Below, piece after piece: positions 1 through 10,933 of a stretch of DNA of 64,000 nucleotides. The notes beneath the pieces were generated by a model, which saw only the letters and a program-made list of their open reading frames with translations, did no database searches and was not told the origin of the DNA. The stretch lies in contig CAMPDV010000200.1 in assembly GCA_946699065.1 (NCBI GenBank), forward strand, positions 1 through 64,000, given 5' to 3'. The position numbers were made by a program, and so were the translations under genes. Source of the stretch: Loxodes magnus. Lineage: Eukaryota; Ciliophora; Karyorelictea; Loxodida; Loxodidae. Position 1 is the stretch's first letter, and each line of letters begins with the position of its first letter.

Positions 1-648
1 TCCTCGAGATTGCTCCGGAGCCTAAAATTAAATGTTCGTATTCCGCCTACTATCCTATCTTGCTTGCTCTTATAGTCTCTAGTTTCTCTTCCATCACTAG
101 TTGCCTTTTTTCTTGTATATATTCCAAGAGCGTTCATCCATAACTGTTTTCTACTCCTTCTTAGTTTGAGCTGTTGATACATCTTCCTTTTTTCCTTCTG
201 TTATCTTAGCTTTTGCCAGTAACTCTTTTTGAAATTTAGGAATTTCCTACACTTCCTTCATAAATGTTCATTTGAGCCACATTAATAGACATTAGTAGGA
301 TTTAACTTCTCGCTTATATAAAGTTTTGTCAACTTTAATTTCTTCGACCTCCGTATTGTCTTATTTCTTATCCCTTGATTCAATTTACCTTTGAAATTTT
401 TGCTGATGTTCTACTAGTTGTGTTTATTGTCCGTTAATTTCTCTGCATTTTTAATCTTGATTCTTGGATTAGCTGTTCGGACTCTGAAATATGTTCCAGA
501 AAGCTCTTAGATCTCTCTCCTAAGATATGAGTCTTGATTTTAATTCTTCTTGCTTGTTCAGATTCTCCTTTAATTTTTCATTGTACTTTTACAGCTTTCT
601 AACCTCCTGGAGGTTCTGAACTAATTTTATGAGCTATTCCATACTCAT
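1..648 (-). pseudogene. Fossil D: zinc-knuckle ORF1-like protein of a retroelement (C-terminal part outside window)
   Basis: Minus strand, TAA/TAG read as Gln. The frame opens at ATG 648 (MSMEQLIKLVQNLQ...) and gives a Glu/Lys/Gln-rich coiled coil. A degenerate CCHC zinc knuckle lies at 249-290 (V-Y-Q-C-GSNE-H-L-[TGA]-RK-C, first Cys lost). The TGA at 258-260 sits where fossil A has Trp (TGG). The coil and the knuckle are in different frames, so the gene is broken. The C-terminal part lies left of base 1; full copies span the unit junctions. The zinc knuckle and coil suggest an ORF1/Gag-type nucleic-acid-binding protein. The element family is inferred. Confidence 0.7.
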
Positions 649-849
649 CTGGTAGAAGGATTGAACTCCAAGCCGCCTAGTGAAGAACAAACTTCATCTC
701 CTTCCTTGGTTTCTCTTATGAGGTTGTAGTATTCGCATGTGTTGTCTTCTGAGCTCGTTTTTGTTCCTCTCCTAGTTATTAGGATTAAGAAAAAAGTTAT
801 GGTTGAGGGAAAAAACTATCCAAGATAGGATTCAAGTTTCCTCTCTAGC

Positions 850-1129
850 TTCTTTGAGGTGGTAAAAATAGCTCTTTTGAATTTTTCCATTTTATTTTTA
901 CTATTAAAACATTTTTAAAAATAATAATTTTATTTCAGAAATTATTATTATTTACATAAAATAAAGGCATTAATAGTAATTAAAGCAGTTTTAAATCAAT
1001 GTTTTATATATATTTAATCCTTAAAAAGACTTTTAATTAATAAATTTTAACTATAAGGGTTAGGGTCATCTTTAATTAGAGGAAATGTTTCCTCAAATTA
1101 AAGACAATTAAAGTTTTTATATTCAATAC
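850..1129. other. A+T-rich spacer between fossils D and A
   Basis: No coding signal recognised. Contains one isolated GGGTTAGGG at 1057-1065. Equivalents follow at 21073-21352, 41742-42021 and 63369-63648. Confidence 0.5.
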
Positions 1130-1958
1130 TCAACTATACATGTCTTCATCTGAATCAATTTCAAACTGAGATAATTCTTCTTTCTCTTCAATAAGTTCAT
1201 AGAATTGTTCTTCCATCTTCTTGTAATTTTTCTCCAGCTTCTCTAAACAAATTCTAAGGTCATTGCTGTCCTTTTAAAGCTATTAATTCTGTTACTATTA
1301 ATTACTAAGATCTTGTTTGATTAGTGTTACACTTAGATCATCTAATATCAGCTTCTTTCTGTAAATACCTCCAAAGTAGTTACAATAAAGTCTCCTCGAT
1401 GTTCCAGATTCTTTATGGTGCTGCTCAAGCACTCTTCTTCAGTTCGGACATTACCTCCAAAAATTTCCAACCTTTTGACAACAATAACAACGTTTTATTG
1501 AGGGCTTGAATTAAAATTTTTATCCATTTTATCTGATTGAGGTTAGTTTTTTTTTGATTGACAATCGAATTTCTTCTTTAATTTTCTATTGATTTGCTTC
1601 TAGGTTTTTTTAAATAGTTCAAATTAGGAAGCTAAGGCTTCAATTTAAAACTAAAATTTACTTTCCGAGTTTTGATCTTCCTTTTTTCTATCTAACAAAA
1701 GAAGCCGAAGATTCAAGCTTTCCGCCTTTAGGATCTATATTTCGGTATTCATTTTCTCAATTAATGAATAAAGCTAAATAATGTCTTGCTCATGGGGTTC
1801 CTCAAGCTTTTTCAGTTTGCTAGGAAATTCAGTATTTCCCAATCCTTAACAGGAGTAGATTTATCTTTTTTGAATCCTTTGTTCTTCTTAGTTAACTGAG
1901 ACTTAAGATTAATCTTTAAGACTAAACGTTAAGGTTTAGATTCCCGGGTTTTTTTCAT
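1130..1958 (-). pseudogene. Fossil A: zinc-knuckle ORF1-like protein
   Basis: Minus strand from ATG 1958 (MKKTRESKPQ). A coiled coil (EEPHEQDIIQLYSLIEKM) is followed by a zinc knuckle at 1448-1489, C-Y-C-C-QKVG-N-FWRQ-C. The usual His is Asn (AAT) and Trp is TGG. After the knuckle come a second coil (LEKLEKNYKKMEEQFYELIE) and an acidic tail (DSDEDMYS) closed by TGA at 1130-1132. One frame change falls just before the knuckle and is shared by all units. A TGA in CPN-[TGA]-RR is a second candidate Trp codon. It resembles retrotransposon ORF1/Gag proteins; no RT is directly attached. Confidence 0.65.
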
Positions 1959-2509
1959 TTAAAAAAAAGACTTTTAGAAATATTGGTAGGATTAATATAA
2001 AAGCTATTAGAGATATTATATGAAGTATAAAAAAATTAATTTTATAAGATTTAATTATTATTTATCATAAAGCTTATTATTAATTAATTAGAGAGATAAA
2101 ATCTATAAAATATCAATAATTAAATTAGATAATTTTACCTTAATCACAATGCTAATTGATTTAAATTTTAATAAGATGAATACTAATATTAACCAAAAAC
2201 TAAAAGAATAAAAATTATAAATTAATTAAAAATGGAAAGTTATTAGTAAATTTAATAGATAAAAATAAATTAAAAAATGAAATAAAAATAATAATCAAAT
2301 AATAAAGTTTAAGTTATTAATTATAAAATCAACATATTATAATTTATTTATATTTTCATTTAATTTTAAATTATAACCAAATTTTAAGTAGTTTATAAAA
2401 TTGAAAGGATTAAAATCTTTCTATTTCATATTGCTGCAAAAATAATATGGCTTTAGAGATTTTATAATAAATACTTTTATATATACTATTTTATATAATA
2501 GAAATATTT
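1959..2509. other. A+T-rich spacer upstream of fossil A
   Basis: Very A+T-rich with no reading frame, repeat or RNA recognised. Equivalents are 22182-22732 and 42852-43404. Confidence 0.5.
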
Positions 2510-2820
2510 TAATTAATTTCAACTAAAAGAGTTTTTGGGATAAGAAACTCCTTTCCGATTATAAGATCCGACGCTCTCTTTTTATGGAATAACGGGGATA
2601 TCCTGTTGTTCTCCAGGCACAGCTGTTAGGGAGACCCATCGCTATGAGCAGCCAGGCTTCAAGCCCCTACCAAGAGCGGATAATCTCAAAGACAGCGTTC
2701 CCTTCAGAAAATGATTCTGACCAGGGACTTTCTCAGCGACAGGAAAGGAACTTGTTCCCAGCCATAAAACCAGAAAGTTTAGTCACGAAGGTAATTCTCA
2801 GCTCCCACCATCTTTTCAAT
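2510..2820 (+). repeat. GC-rich repeat, left copy (unit 1)
   Basis: About 310 bp of much higher G+C than its surroundings, beginning TTTCAACTAAAAGAG and ending CTCCCACCATCTTTTCAAT. The same sequence lies inverted at 7715-8016. It contains perfect short palindromic stems: GGCTTCAAGCC at 2655-2665 and GGAACTTGTTCC at 2747-2758. A frame open in the standard code (2644-2871, starting MSSQASSPYQERI) runs through it. All copies are near-identical in nucleotides, so frame conservation is not proof of coding. It could be a terminal inverted repeat, a SINE-like element or a structured RNA. Confidence 0.85.
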
Positions 2821-3184
2821 TATTGTATAATAATTTTAAATATATTAATTAATAAATCTATAAATATTTAATATTTTTAGTTTATCTTTTATAATTATCT
2901 ATTTATAAAAAGGGAAATGCTACTTTAAATAAATATTATAATTTAGAAGTTTATTTTTCTTCCTTTTAAGATTATTATAGATGAGATTATTACAGAAAAA
3001 TTTTAAATTATAAGAGTAACTTAAATAATAATTTATATAAAGTTTTTATTTTCTTCATTAATATAGATTTCTTATTTTAACTGTATCTTAATCCAAAAAT
3101 ACTTTTATTTTTAATAATTGAAAATAATTTTATTTATTATTATATTTTTTTAATAATAAATAAATTAAAATAAATAAATTTTAC

Positions 3185-3222
3185 TATAGAGCGTGTAGCA
3201 CCTCATTGACGCGCAGCTCTTT
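3185..3222 (+). repeat. 40-bp stem-loop motif (unit 1, first)
   Basis: TATAGAGCGTGTAGCACCTC followed by ATTGACGCGCAGCTCTTT. Related sequence occurs inverted at 9346-9386 and 13585-13622. Possibly a conserved 3' stem-loop of a retroelement. Confidence 0.6.
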
Positions 3223-3239
3223 CAATATTAATATTTAAT

Positions 3240-3592
3240 TATTATGAAAAATGTTCTCATGCTTCTTGTTAAATTTATAGAAGTCCAATGAGTCATGTCA
3301 GCTTCTCCAATCGGAGAATCTACTTATTAAACATTATTCTCGAATCTAGAATCAAATGCTCCAATCTTCTTGAATAAGTTCCAAATAAGAATTAACTATT
3401 AAGTCCTTAAATAAAAAGCCCGCCAATCAAACTTTCATATTGATAGCGAGAACCCTCAGACAAATTAGGTTTGTCTCTTCCGAGCTTATCCACTCTTACT
3501 TGTGGTGGCATCTAGTCCTAAATATTCGCAATGCAGTATACACTGCACCAGCTTGTCTACTAGGTCTCCCGACCGCAGCCGATATCCATTTT
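3240..3592 (+). repeat. ~350-bp dispersed repeat, copy a (unit 1)
   Basis: Moderate-G+C block with a diverged direct copy at 18963-19276. Shared landmarks in order: ATGAGTCA(T/C)GTCAGCTT, a GGGGAATCT-like box, AAGAATTAA, TTAGGT(T/G)TGTCT, GGCATCTA and CAATGCAGTATACACTG. The last holds the inverted repeat GCAGT-ATAC-ACTGC. Function unknown; perhaps a SINE or element UTR. Confidence 0.65.
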
Positions 3593-3837
3593 ATATATAT
3601 ATAATAACTAGTTCTATATTCATCAAAGCTTGCAAAGAAATTTCTATATTAATAGTTACTTAAACTTAGTTACAAAAGTATATAATTTAAATATAATTTA
3701 TAATTGACTTTAATAATCTTTTGATATAAACAGTTAATTATAAATTATAAAGCATTTTTTATCAATAATTGATTTACTATTTTAGATTTAATAAAAATAT
3801 TTTTGATAAGTTGAATATAAATACTTTTATATTAAAA

Positions 3838-5058
3838 ATGAGTAATTTCTAGATACTTAATATAATTATTTTATTTATATTTAATAATTGTTTTAATTAT
3901 CATTTTTAATATAAATATACTTTAGACTTGCTAGTATCTCCTGTGAAAATTAGGAGTAATATCTGTTTACTAAACTTTGTATTTAAGATATTTTAGATAT
4001 ATCTAGAATTTCAAATAAATTGATTATTATTTTTATAGTTTCTTTATTTTTATTAATTCTCAATAGATTTCATAAAATTTTAATTAGTTGTAGAGCTTTT
4101 AAGATATCTATGTTTCGAAAAAGAGACATTCAGAGATTATACTGATGTATTCCAGAAAAATGATAGTTTGAGATTTAAAGCAAAACTCTTACATTAAATC
4201 AATAATTTACCATTATTAATTTAAAAATACTAAGTTCTGATAATGTTAGTCCAAAATTCCATTTATACTGGTTGATATTTAAATAAATCTGTATCATCAA
4301 GTTTGATATAGTTTAGCAATTCCTTATAGCCTATTAATTAGATAATTATATATCATACTATCTTTTTAGGTATCAGTCAATCTATTAATAAGCGTATTTA
4401 AGTTAACTTCACTGAACGCAAACTGAGAATTCATAATAAAGCAAGAAAAATAAGAATTTACTAATTAAAGTTAAGATATAAAAGAGGAATCTCTTACCTG
4501 ATCACTAGTATGATAAAAACTCCAAGGAATGTAAATGAGTACTTTCAACTTTCTAATACTCATAGTAGTTCTTTAATATCAAACCTAAAATCTAAATGGA
4601 TATTAAAGGACGAAGAGTAATAAAGAGATGATAAGCTGAAGAAATTAAAACATTTAGTAGGAAATAGTAGATTTTTCAAAATAAAATTAAGAAGAAAAGC
4701 AGGTCAAACTTATATACATTTTATTGTTCGACTGCAAATAATTGGAAAGAAGTTTAAAGCCACAAATTACTATAAATAGAGATAGACACAAATGAAAAGC
4801 ACGAACAATTTATACTTGAAATAACTGAGCTGGATAACATTAAAATATGAAAATGAAGAAGAATCAATAATATTTAAAATTTCTACTGAAAGGACTTTTA
4901 ATAACAAAAAAATGAAATCTATGAAAAAATTATATAAATAAACTTTAAAGAGTTAAATGATTAATGCAAAAAAAATAATCAATTAGTTAAATATTAAGGA
5001 GTAATTGTAAATAATTCAGCAATTTTGTTCATGAGTATATCCTTTGGAAGAGATATGA
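3838..5058 (+). pseudogene. Unrecognised ORF (unit 1 copy, frameshifted)
   Basis: Same protein as at 24069 up to about residue 350. A one-base loss at AATAACAAAAAAATG (about 4900) and a longer A run near 4967 move the tail out of frame. The total length is again a multiple of three. Confidence 0.42.
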
Positions 5059-5519
5059 ATCTCTTTCTTACGATATAAATCCAAATTTCTTCTACTTAAT
5101 TTTATATTCTCTTTTTATCATTGATTTGCTTTTAATTTTATTAATGCTTAAAATTAAAGATCTGGTTAAAAAGCATGTTGCATATTAATTTATTCAGTCA
5201 AAAAAATCAAAGAAATCTCAAGTGTAACATCGACTTAAGATGCTTTTAAGGTTTAATTATAGCTGAGAATTACAACTTAGTATGTAATTATTGTTCTAAT
5301 TTTCTAATTCTTATTGCTTTTATTACTTAAGGTTTAAAAGAAATATTTTAGTTCCTTGAGACTAACTTTTAAGTTAATCTTAATCAAAATTAAATTTTTT
5401 ATTTCAATACATTTTTTCTTATAATAATAATATACTTAAATTTTGAGAGTTTTAGCTTTCCCTTGGCTTTCAACCAGATACTTACTGCCATTTTTTTTAC
5501 GTGGATGAATGCCACAATC

Positions 5520-6236
5520 TTTTTTATATGTAGTAAACTACCAATAATAGATAATTTCATTTTTGATAAAGGTTTCTACTAGAAGATTCCATTTTCCGTT
5601 ATTCAGAGTTTATTCAGAATTTATTTAGACTTCTTCCGATTCTTCGTTCTTCTTTTATCCTTAGTTGTTTTCATATTCAACATTGTAGTAAAATATGGTA
5701 GGCTGAATTGCAGTAGTAACAGTTTTTGGTTGGTTTTTTCTGATTTTGCTTCTTAAATTTTTTTTTCAATTTCTCTATTCGATTTTGTAAATTTTTCAGT
5801 TTTTCTTCTTATTATTTTTCTTAATAAATTAATTTAGTTAAGAATTTTTCTATAATCATGATTTTTATGAAATAACTATCGATTGTGATTATTCATAAAG
5901 TTATTTCTCTATTATAAACTTTTTAGATAACTGACGCATAGTATTAATACCTCGTTATTTTAGTCGTCATTATTTTTCATTAATTCTCTGATTTTTCCCT
6001 TAATTGTAGATTGTTTCTTCGTACTTTTAGATAAATTTTTTAATTTGGTCGTATTTATTTTATAATTTTTGGTCAATTTAATTTTAAGGTTTTTCTATCT
6101 TTGAAGTTCCGGTCATAACTTTACCTTCTGATGAGGAACTCGATTCCTCTTGTTGTTGATGCTTTTTCTCTATTTATTTTGCTGCTTTTCTTCTTAAGTT
6201 TCTAAGTAATTCTTTAAGAGATGGACAGATTATTCC
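5520..6236 (-). pseudogene. Fossil B: zinc-knuckle ORF1-like protein with intact CCHC motif
   Basis: The minus-strand frame, open from about 6236 (CPSLKELLRNLRRKAAK), passes an ATG at 6116 (MTGTSKIEKPQNQIDQKLQ) and gives a Gln/Lys-rich coil (KYDQIKKFIQKYEETIYNQ). A complete zinc knuckle, C-Y-Y-C-NSAY-H-ILLQ-C, lies at 5680-5721 but in another frame, so there is at least one frameshift. TGA codons follow directly (QC-[TGA]-I-[TGA]-KQL). It is the least decayed knuckle of the five ORF1-like fossils. It lies between the inverted GC-rich repeats and points away from the 405-codon ORF. Confidence 0.65.
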
Positions 6237-6239
6237 CTT

Positions 6240-7714
6240 TTTTTATTATTGTTTATTTAATCTTTTATATAAATTTTAAATATAGATAAATTACTTATTT
6301 AAATTATACTATTTTTATAACTTAACATAAAATTAATTATTTCTTACAATTAAAATATTAAAAAAAGTAATTTAATATAATTAACTAACTTTTTTTTAAA
6401 ATCTAGTGTTTACTTTTTAAATGCTATATATAAAAATATATTTAAGATATTTGTGTAAAATTATTAGATTTTAATCCAATTAAAATTAATAAATAGTTAT
6501 TAGTAGCTTTATTTTGAAAGTTTATTTGATTTTTATATTTAATTAAAAAATAATAAAAAAATAAAATATAAACACTAATATAATTTATTCTACTGTAATA
6601 TTATCAATTTTTTTAATTTTCTTTATAAATTCAAATTTCTTTCGTGTTTGTTTCAGCAGTTTGAAAATATTTATAAAAAATATTAATTAATCATAAGAAA
6701 CAATTATAAATTTCTCTTAACATTCGATTTAACTTCCATTTATTTAAACTTAAATGGTAAGATTTTTTATTATTTTATAATTTACAAAGTATATATTCTC
6801 ATTCAAAATTAAATATAAAAATATTTGTTTTATTTTAAGATTAAATTAATTTAATTTATTATTTCACATCTTTTTATATTAAAAAGAATATTTATTCTAA
6901 ACTAAGATAAGCTATTGCTATTAACTATTATGATTCTATTTTATTTGAAAATAAAAGTCTTAAGAAGATAATCTTTTTTAATTAAAAGTAAAGCTTCATA
7001 AATTTTAAAGTAATTTGCTCAAAATTAATTTAAAAATTATTAATGAATATTTAAATTTAATATTAACTTCATTCTCAACATCTAATATTTCCAAGCTTCC
7101 ATACTTTTATTATTGTATTCTATAGACAGATGTCACTATTTATTTGCTTTATTGCTTCAGTTAATTTTTACACTTCATATCTAAATTTTCACTATTTTTT
7201 TATTTTTAAGCTTAGAGTTTGAAAAAAAAATGATTATAGCAACTTAAAAAATAAAGCAAGCTATAAAAAAATTAAATATGATAGGATATTGAAAAAGATA
7301 AGAATATCGAAAAATAAGAAAATGATAGATACAGAATAGAAAATGATCACAATTAGAATGAGAAATATAAATTATTAAGATACATTAAATTAATAATGAA
7401 TGAAATATAATTAAAATACATAAATAAGAAGAAAATCTTATTAATAATAGCTAAATTTTATAAAATAAATAAGTTGTTGAAATTAAAAAATGTGATAAAG
7501 ATAAAAAAGTTAAATAAATATTTCAATTTTAATTTTTTATAATTGCATATTATTTATTAAATAAATTAAAATTATTTTATTTCATTTAACAATAAAAACA
7601 ACCATATTCAATAAAAAATAGTCAAATTATATTTTTTAAAATGAAAAATTGTAAATTAAAAGATTATAGTTCTGATAATTAAAGTAAGATTTAATCAAAA
7701 TAAAAAGGAAATAA
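6240..7714. other. Long A+T-rich spacer
   Basis: Nearly pure A/T with many homopolymer runs. I could not support any gene, RNA or repeat in it. Equivalents are 26466-27943 and 47131-48613. Confidence 0.5.
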
Positions 7715-8016
7715 AAAGATGGTGGGAGCTGAGATTGACCTTCGTGACTAAACTTTCTGGTTTTATGGCTTGGAACAAGTTCCTTTCCTGTCGCTGAGAA
7801 AGTCCCTGGTCAGAGTCATTTTCTGAAGGGAACGCTGTCTTTGAGATTATCCGCTCTTGGTAGGGGCTTGAAGTCTGGCTGCTCATAGCGATGGATCTCC
7901 CTAGCAGCTGTGCCTGGAGAACAACAGGATATCCCTGTTATTCCATAAAAAGAGAGCGTCGGGTTGTGCAATCGGAAAGGAGTTTCCAATAAATTTTTTA
8001 GTTGAAATTAATTAAA
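7715..8016 (-). repeat. GC-rich repeat, right copy (unit 1), inverted
   Basis: Reverse complement of the left copy, ending on the plus strand with TAGTTGAAATTAATTAAAAT. The two copies flank about 4.9 kb containing the 405-codon ORF and fossil B, which would fit terminal inverted repeats. It differs from L by scattered substitutions, for example in the terminal AAACTCC...CGACGC block. Confidence 0.85.
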
Positions 8017-8529
8017 ATGATGTTTACTTATTAATTTAATTTAATTATGATCAATTAAGCGAATGTTTATTTATAACTAGAGAAGTGTGCAAGTATAAAA
8101 TCTTATAATTTTTATGATAAGTAAGAGTGCATTCTAAATGAAAAAATTTTTCTGATTTCTCAAAAAAGTTAATATTTGAGAACAGATTTGGTAATTACAT
8201 AAGAAAGAGTATAAGATGTTTTATTATACTTTATATTATTTTTTTAAATATAAAAAGTTCGTGGTATTTTCTTAAAGTAATTAAAATAGTTTAATCTGCT
8301 ATTAGGTTTTTAAATTTTTAAGCAAAATTTTAGATTATTTTTTAAGGATGAGTAAGTAACTTTCAGTTTTTTCTCTATCATTTCATTTAAAGTTTAATAT
8401 TTTTAATTCTTTTTTATAATGATTAATGTTTAAATTCTCTATGATAAATTTACATATATGCTAAATAAATTATTCTATTATCATAAGTAAAAAATATGAT
8501 TAATATTAAGCTAAATTTTATAAAATTTC
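8017..8529. other. A+T-rich spacer right of the GC-rich repeat
   Basis: Nothing recognised. The part nearest 8530 may hold a further, very diverged extension of the inverted RING fragment. Equivalents start at 28676 and 48918. Confidence 0.45.
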
Positions 8530-8990
8530 CAAATCTTCTTAATTATGTTTATAATAATACTCTTCTATTGTTAAAACTTATTCTTTTTCATTTTCTTATT
8601 TTTATTAGTAGACTATCATTTTACTATTGCCACCTACATTTATAAAAACTCTAAATAAGTTATTCATTTTATTGTCAGAAAACTCTTTTTATATTTTATT
8701 TTCTTCTTTCATTATTTTAGTTTCTTTATATGAGATATGAAGAATTAGCTTATACTAAGTTAAAATTTAAAATATTGCATGTTAGTTATAACTTTAAGTA
8801 AATTATGATTTAAGAAAGTTAATTTTTTATAGAGTTAAGTAATGGTAGTTTTAATATTATTGTAGTTGTTCTGTTTATTATTTAGATTTAAGGGATATAT
8901 TTTTTAGGAGGATTGTCAATTAGACTATAAGATTTAGAGGAAGAAATAATTAAAATGATATAAATGAAAGTTAGTTATTAAGGAAAGTAG
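8530..8990 (-). pseudogene. Inverted, internally deleted RING-gene fragment (unit 1)
   Basis: The reverse complement matches the RING gene in two separate blocks. First, CTCTAAATCTTATAGTCTAA (8921-8940) matches 10978-10997, inside the RING domain. It is then joined directly to the coiled-coil region: 8530-8893 matches 11354-11750, with one ~25-bp deletion. The rest of the RING finger is missing, so this is a broken second copy. Confidence 0.8.
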
Positions 8991-9082
8991 TTTAATTTAT
9001 TTTAAGTGTAGATTTATTTTTAAATTATTATTTAATAGTTCATCAATTTATTATTTCACTTCATTTTACTTATAATTTAAAT

Positions 9083-9406
9083 ATGCAGGATCACTCCTCC
9101 AACTGAGATTTACTAACTTCTGGTGTCACAAATTATCCTATAGACGAAAAACCGATCAAGAATCTTGACAGGAGCTAAAAGAGACAGAACTGGAGGCATC
9201 AAATATAACGTGCTTTGATGAAAGATGACAATTACTAAAGTCTCTTAGAGAAGCAATCCGATTACCGCTCTATAAAAGACAAGACTTTAAGAGAATGATA
9301 GTACATGGAAAGATTTCAACTTTATAAACCTTAAAAAACTTTATCAAAAGAGCTGCAAATCATTGAGGTGCTACATACTCTATGATCTGAGATCTTATAT
9401 TAGTGA
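9083..9406 (+). pseudogene. Short open segment, unrecognised (unit 1)
   Basis: From ATG 9083 (MQDHSSN-[TGA]-DLLTSGV), UAR-as-Gln reading gives about 107 codons of protein-like composition, including RQNWRHQIQRALMKDDNY. Internal TGAs at about 9104, 9296 (LRE-[TGA]-QYMERF) and 9380 would have to be sense codons. Its 3' end overlaps the 40-bp stem-loop motif. It may be the remnant N-terminus of the element containing fossil E. Confidence 0.3.
9346..9386 (-). repeat. 40-bp stem-loop motif (unit 1, second)
   Basis: Reverse complement reads CATAGAGTATGTAGCACCTC then AATGATTTGCAGCTCTTT. It overlaps the open segment 9083-9406. Confidence 0.55.
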
Positions 9407-9698
9407 AAATGAGTTTAAATTAAAACTAAAACTTATAACTAGTTGAATAATTCAAGAAAATGGTTGATCTACATATTAAATTGATAAAGCTTTTTCAAAC
9501 AGGCTTTAATTACCCGTTTAAGAACATTTAATAAAAATGTATACAGTATTCTCAATAAAGAATTTGATTGATTGCGAATTCTCTAAAGATAACGATAAAA
9601 TATAATGATATAATAATAACTAAAATTTTAATATTTATGATCATAACAAATAAGATAAAGATAGATTAAATTTATTATTTCACTATATAAAATTAAAA

Positions 9699-10560
9699 AT
9701 GGAAAAGATGCAAAGAATTAGAAAAGTTTCTTGCTCCCAATAAGTAGAAGTAATTATAATTCTAGAATTTCAAGGAAAAAGGAAAATCCATTAAAAGTGG
9801 TGCTTTTTAAATTTAAACTCTTACCTCTGATGAGAAAACTAAGAAATAGGTCAAAAATTTCTTTAACTCGAAAATCTCGGATTTATCTACTGAGTAACAA
9901 GTAAGCTATGGCTATCTGATTAAATGGTGTTGGACCTTTAGGAAGAGATCAAGAAGCTAAAGAAGCATAATAAGTAGCTTATTTGAAAAACTTGAAATAG
10001 TAGAGACATAGAATCAAGACGTATGATCTTAGAAAGAGAACTAAACATATTTTGAAATATATCTCAAGATGATATCAGTCAAACTAAAACTAGAATAGAA
10101 GTAGATAGGACTGGTTGAAAATATTGAAGAAAATAATCAAAATTCAACATCAAAGGAACTAAGAACGCAAAATCAACTTGCAAATTGGAGATAAAATGGA
10201 TTTATAGAAAAAATTCTATTTTTATATGATTGGAGAAACATGCTAAACTAATTTTGAAGAAATAAAATTTATATAGACGGGAAAAATACTTTAAGTGATT
10301 GTGCTAATTTATCTAGAAAAGAAAAAAAAGCATATTAAAAAAAATAGATACTAAAGAGAAAGAAAGAGAATATATTAATTTAGGAAAATATACTGAATTT
10401 TTTCAAGGAAGGATATACTAAAAATGCAATAAAATTTGGAACCAATTAACAAGAAATAAAGAATGGTAAAACAGATGATAGATCACAGAGAGAAATAAAT
10501 TAGAAAATGAGGAGTTTTAGTAAGAATATTATAATATAAAAAGTAAATTTAAAAATCTCA
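9699..10560 (+). pseudogene. Fossil E: plus-strand ORF1-like protein, zinc knuckle eroded
   Basis: Two frames must be combined. In one, LDLQEEIKKLKKHNK and then ERELNIF-[TGA]-NISQ match fossils C (ERKLSAFWNISQ) and D (ERDLRAFWNIFQ). The TGA at 10053-10055 aligns with TGG in both. The other frame holds LFEKLEIVETQNQD and the later IYIDGKNTLSDCANLSRKEK and NFFKEGYTKNAIKF. At the expected knuckle position the Cys codons look converted (F-Y-F-Y-MIGE). This is a relative of fossils C and D in the opposite orientation, with several frameshifts. Confidence 0.55.
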
Positions 10561-10933
10561 ATCTCTGAAAAATTACCAGTTTTAAAATATTTAAAAGGAA
10601 ATAATTTTAAATAATTTTTTTGTTAATAAATTATAAAAAGAAAATAAATAAAAATTCGCGATAATATTTGTCTTATTCACTTTTTATAAAATATCTTTAT
10701 TAATAATAACCTTAAAATAAAAAAATTATTTAACTGTTTAATAATTCAGTGAAAATAAAAAGAATATAAACATTATTAAGTATTAAATATTTAACTATTC
10801 ATATCCAATAAATTTATTTCTAAGTTTAAAATTTTTTATTAACTTAAATACATCTAATTATTAAATATTTTTAATACTTTTATTTTAATTATCAAATCAT
10901 CATTTTAACTGTTTTAAACTGATAAATTATAAA
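10561..10933. promoter_or_regulatory. A+T-rich upstream region of the RING gene
   Basis: Nearly pure A/T sequence between fossil E and the RING-gene ATG, probably its 5' flank. No specific promoter element can be supported. Equivalents are 31221-31593 and 51461-51832. Confidence 0.3.

Noticed and set aside
1057-1065. GGGTTAGGG resembling a telomere repeat
   Set aside because: A single isolated occurrence repeated only because the whole unit repeats. No tandem telomeric run.
2644-2871. 75-residue plus-strand standard-code frame starting MSSQ, and its copies
   Set aside because: Not called as a protein. The nucleotide sequence of all copies is almost identical, so an intact frame is expected by chance in a G+C-richer block, and it runs out into A+T spacer with varying ends.
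3520-3592. tRNA or 5S-like gene in the G+C-richer end of the dispersed repeat
   Set aside because: No cloverleaf with the right arms and no convincing A and B boxes at proper spacing. Only a short inverted repeat is visible.
9990-10020. TGA codons in fossil E read as ...LI-TGA-KT-TGA-NSR as further Trp evidence
   Set aside because: Alignment with fossils C and D shows the true frame here is the neighbouring one (LFEKLEIVETQNQD), so these TGAs are out of frame and were not counted.
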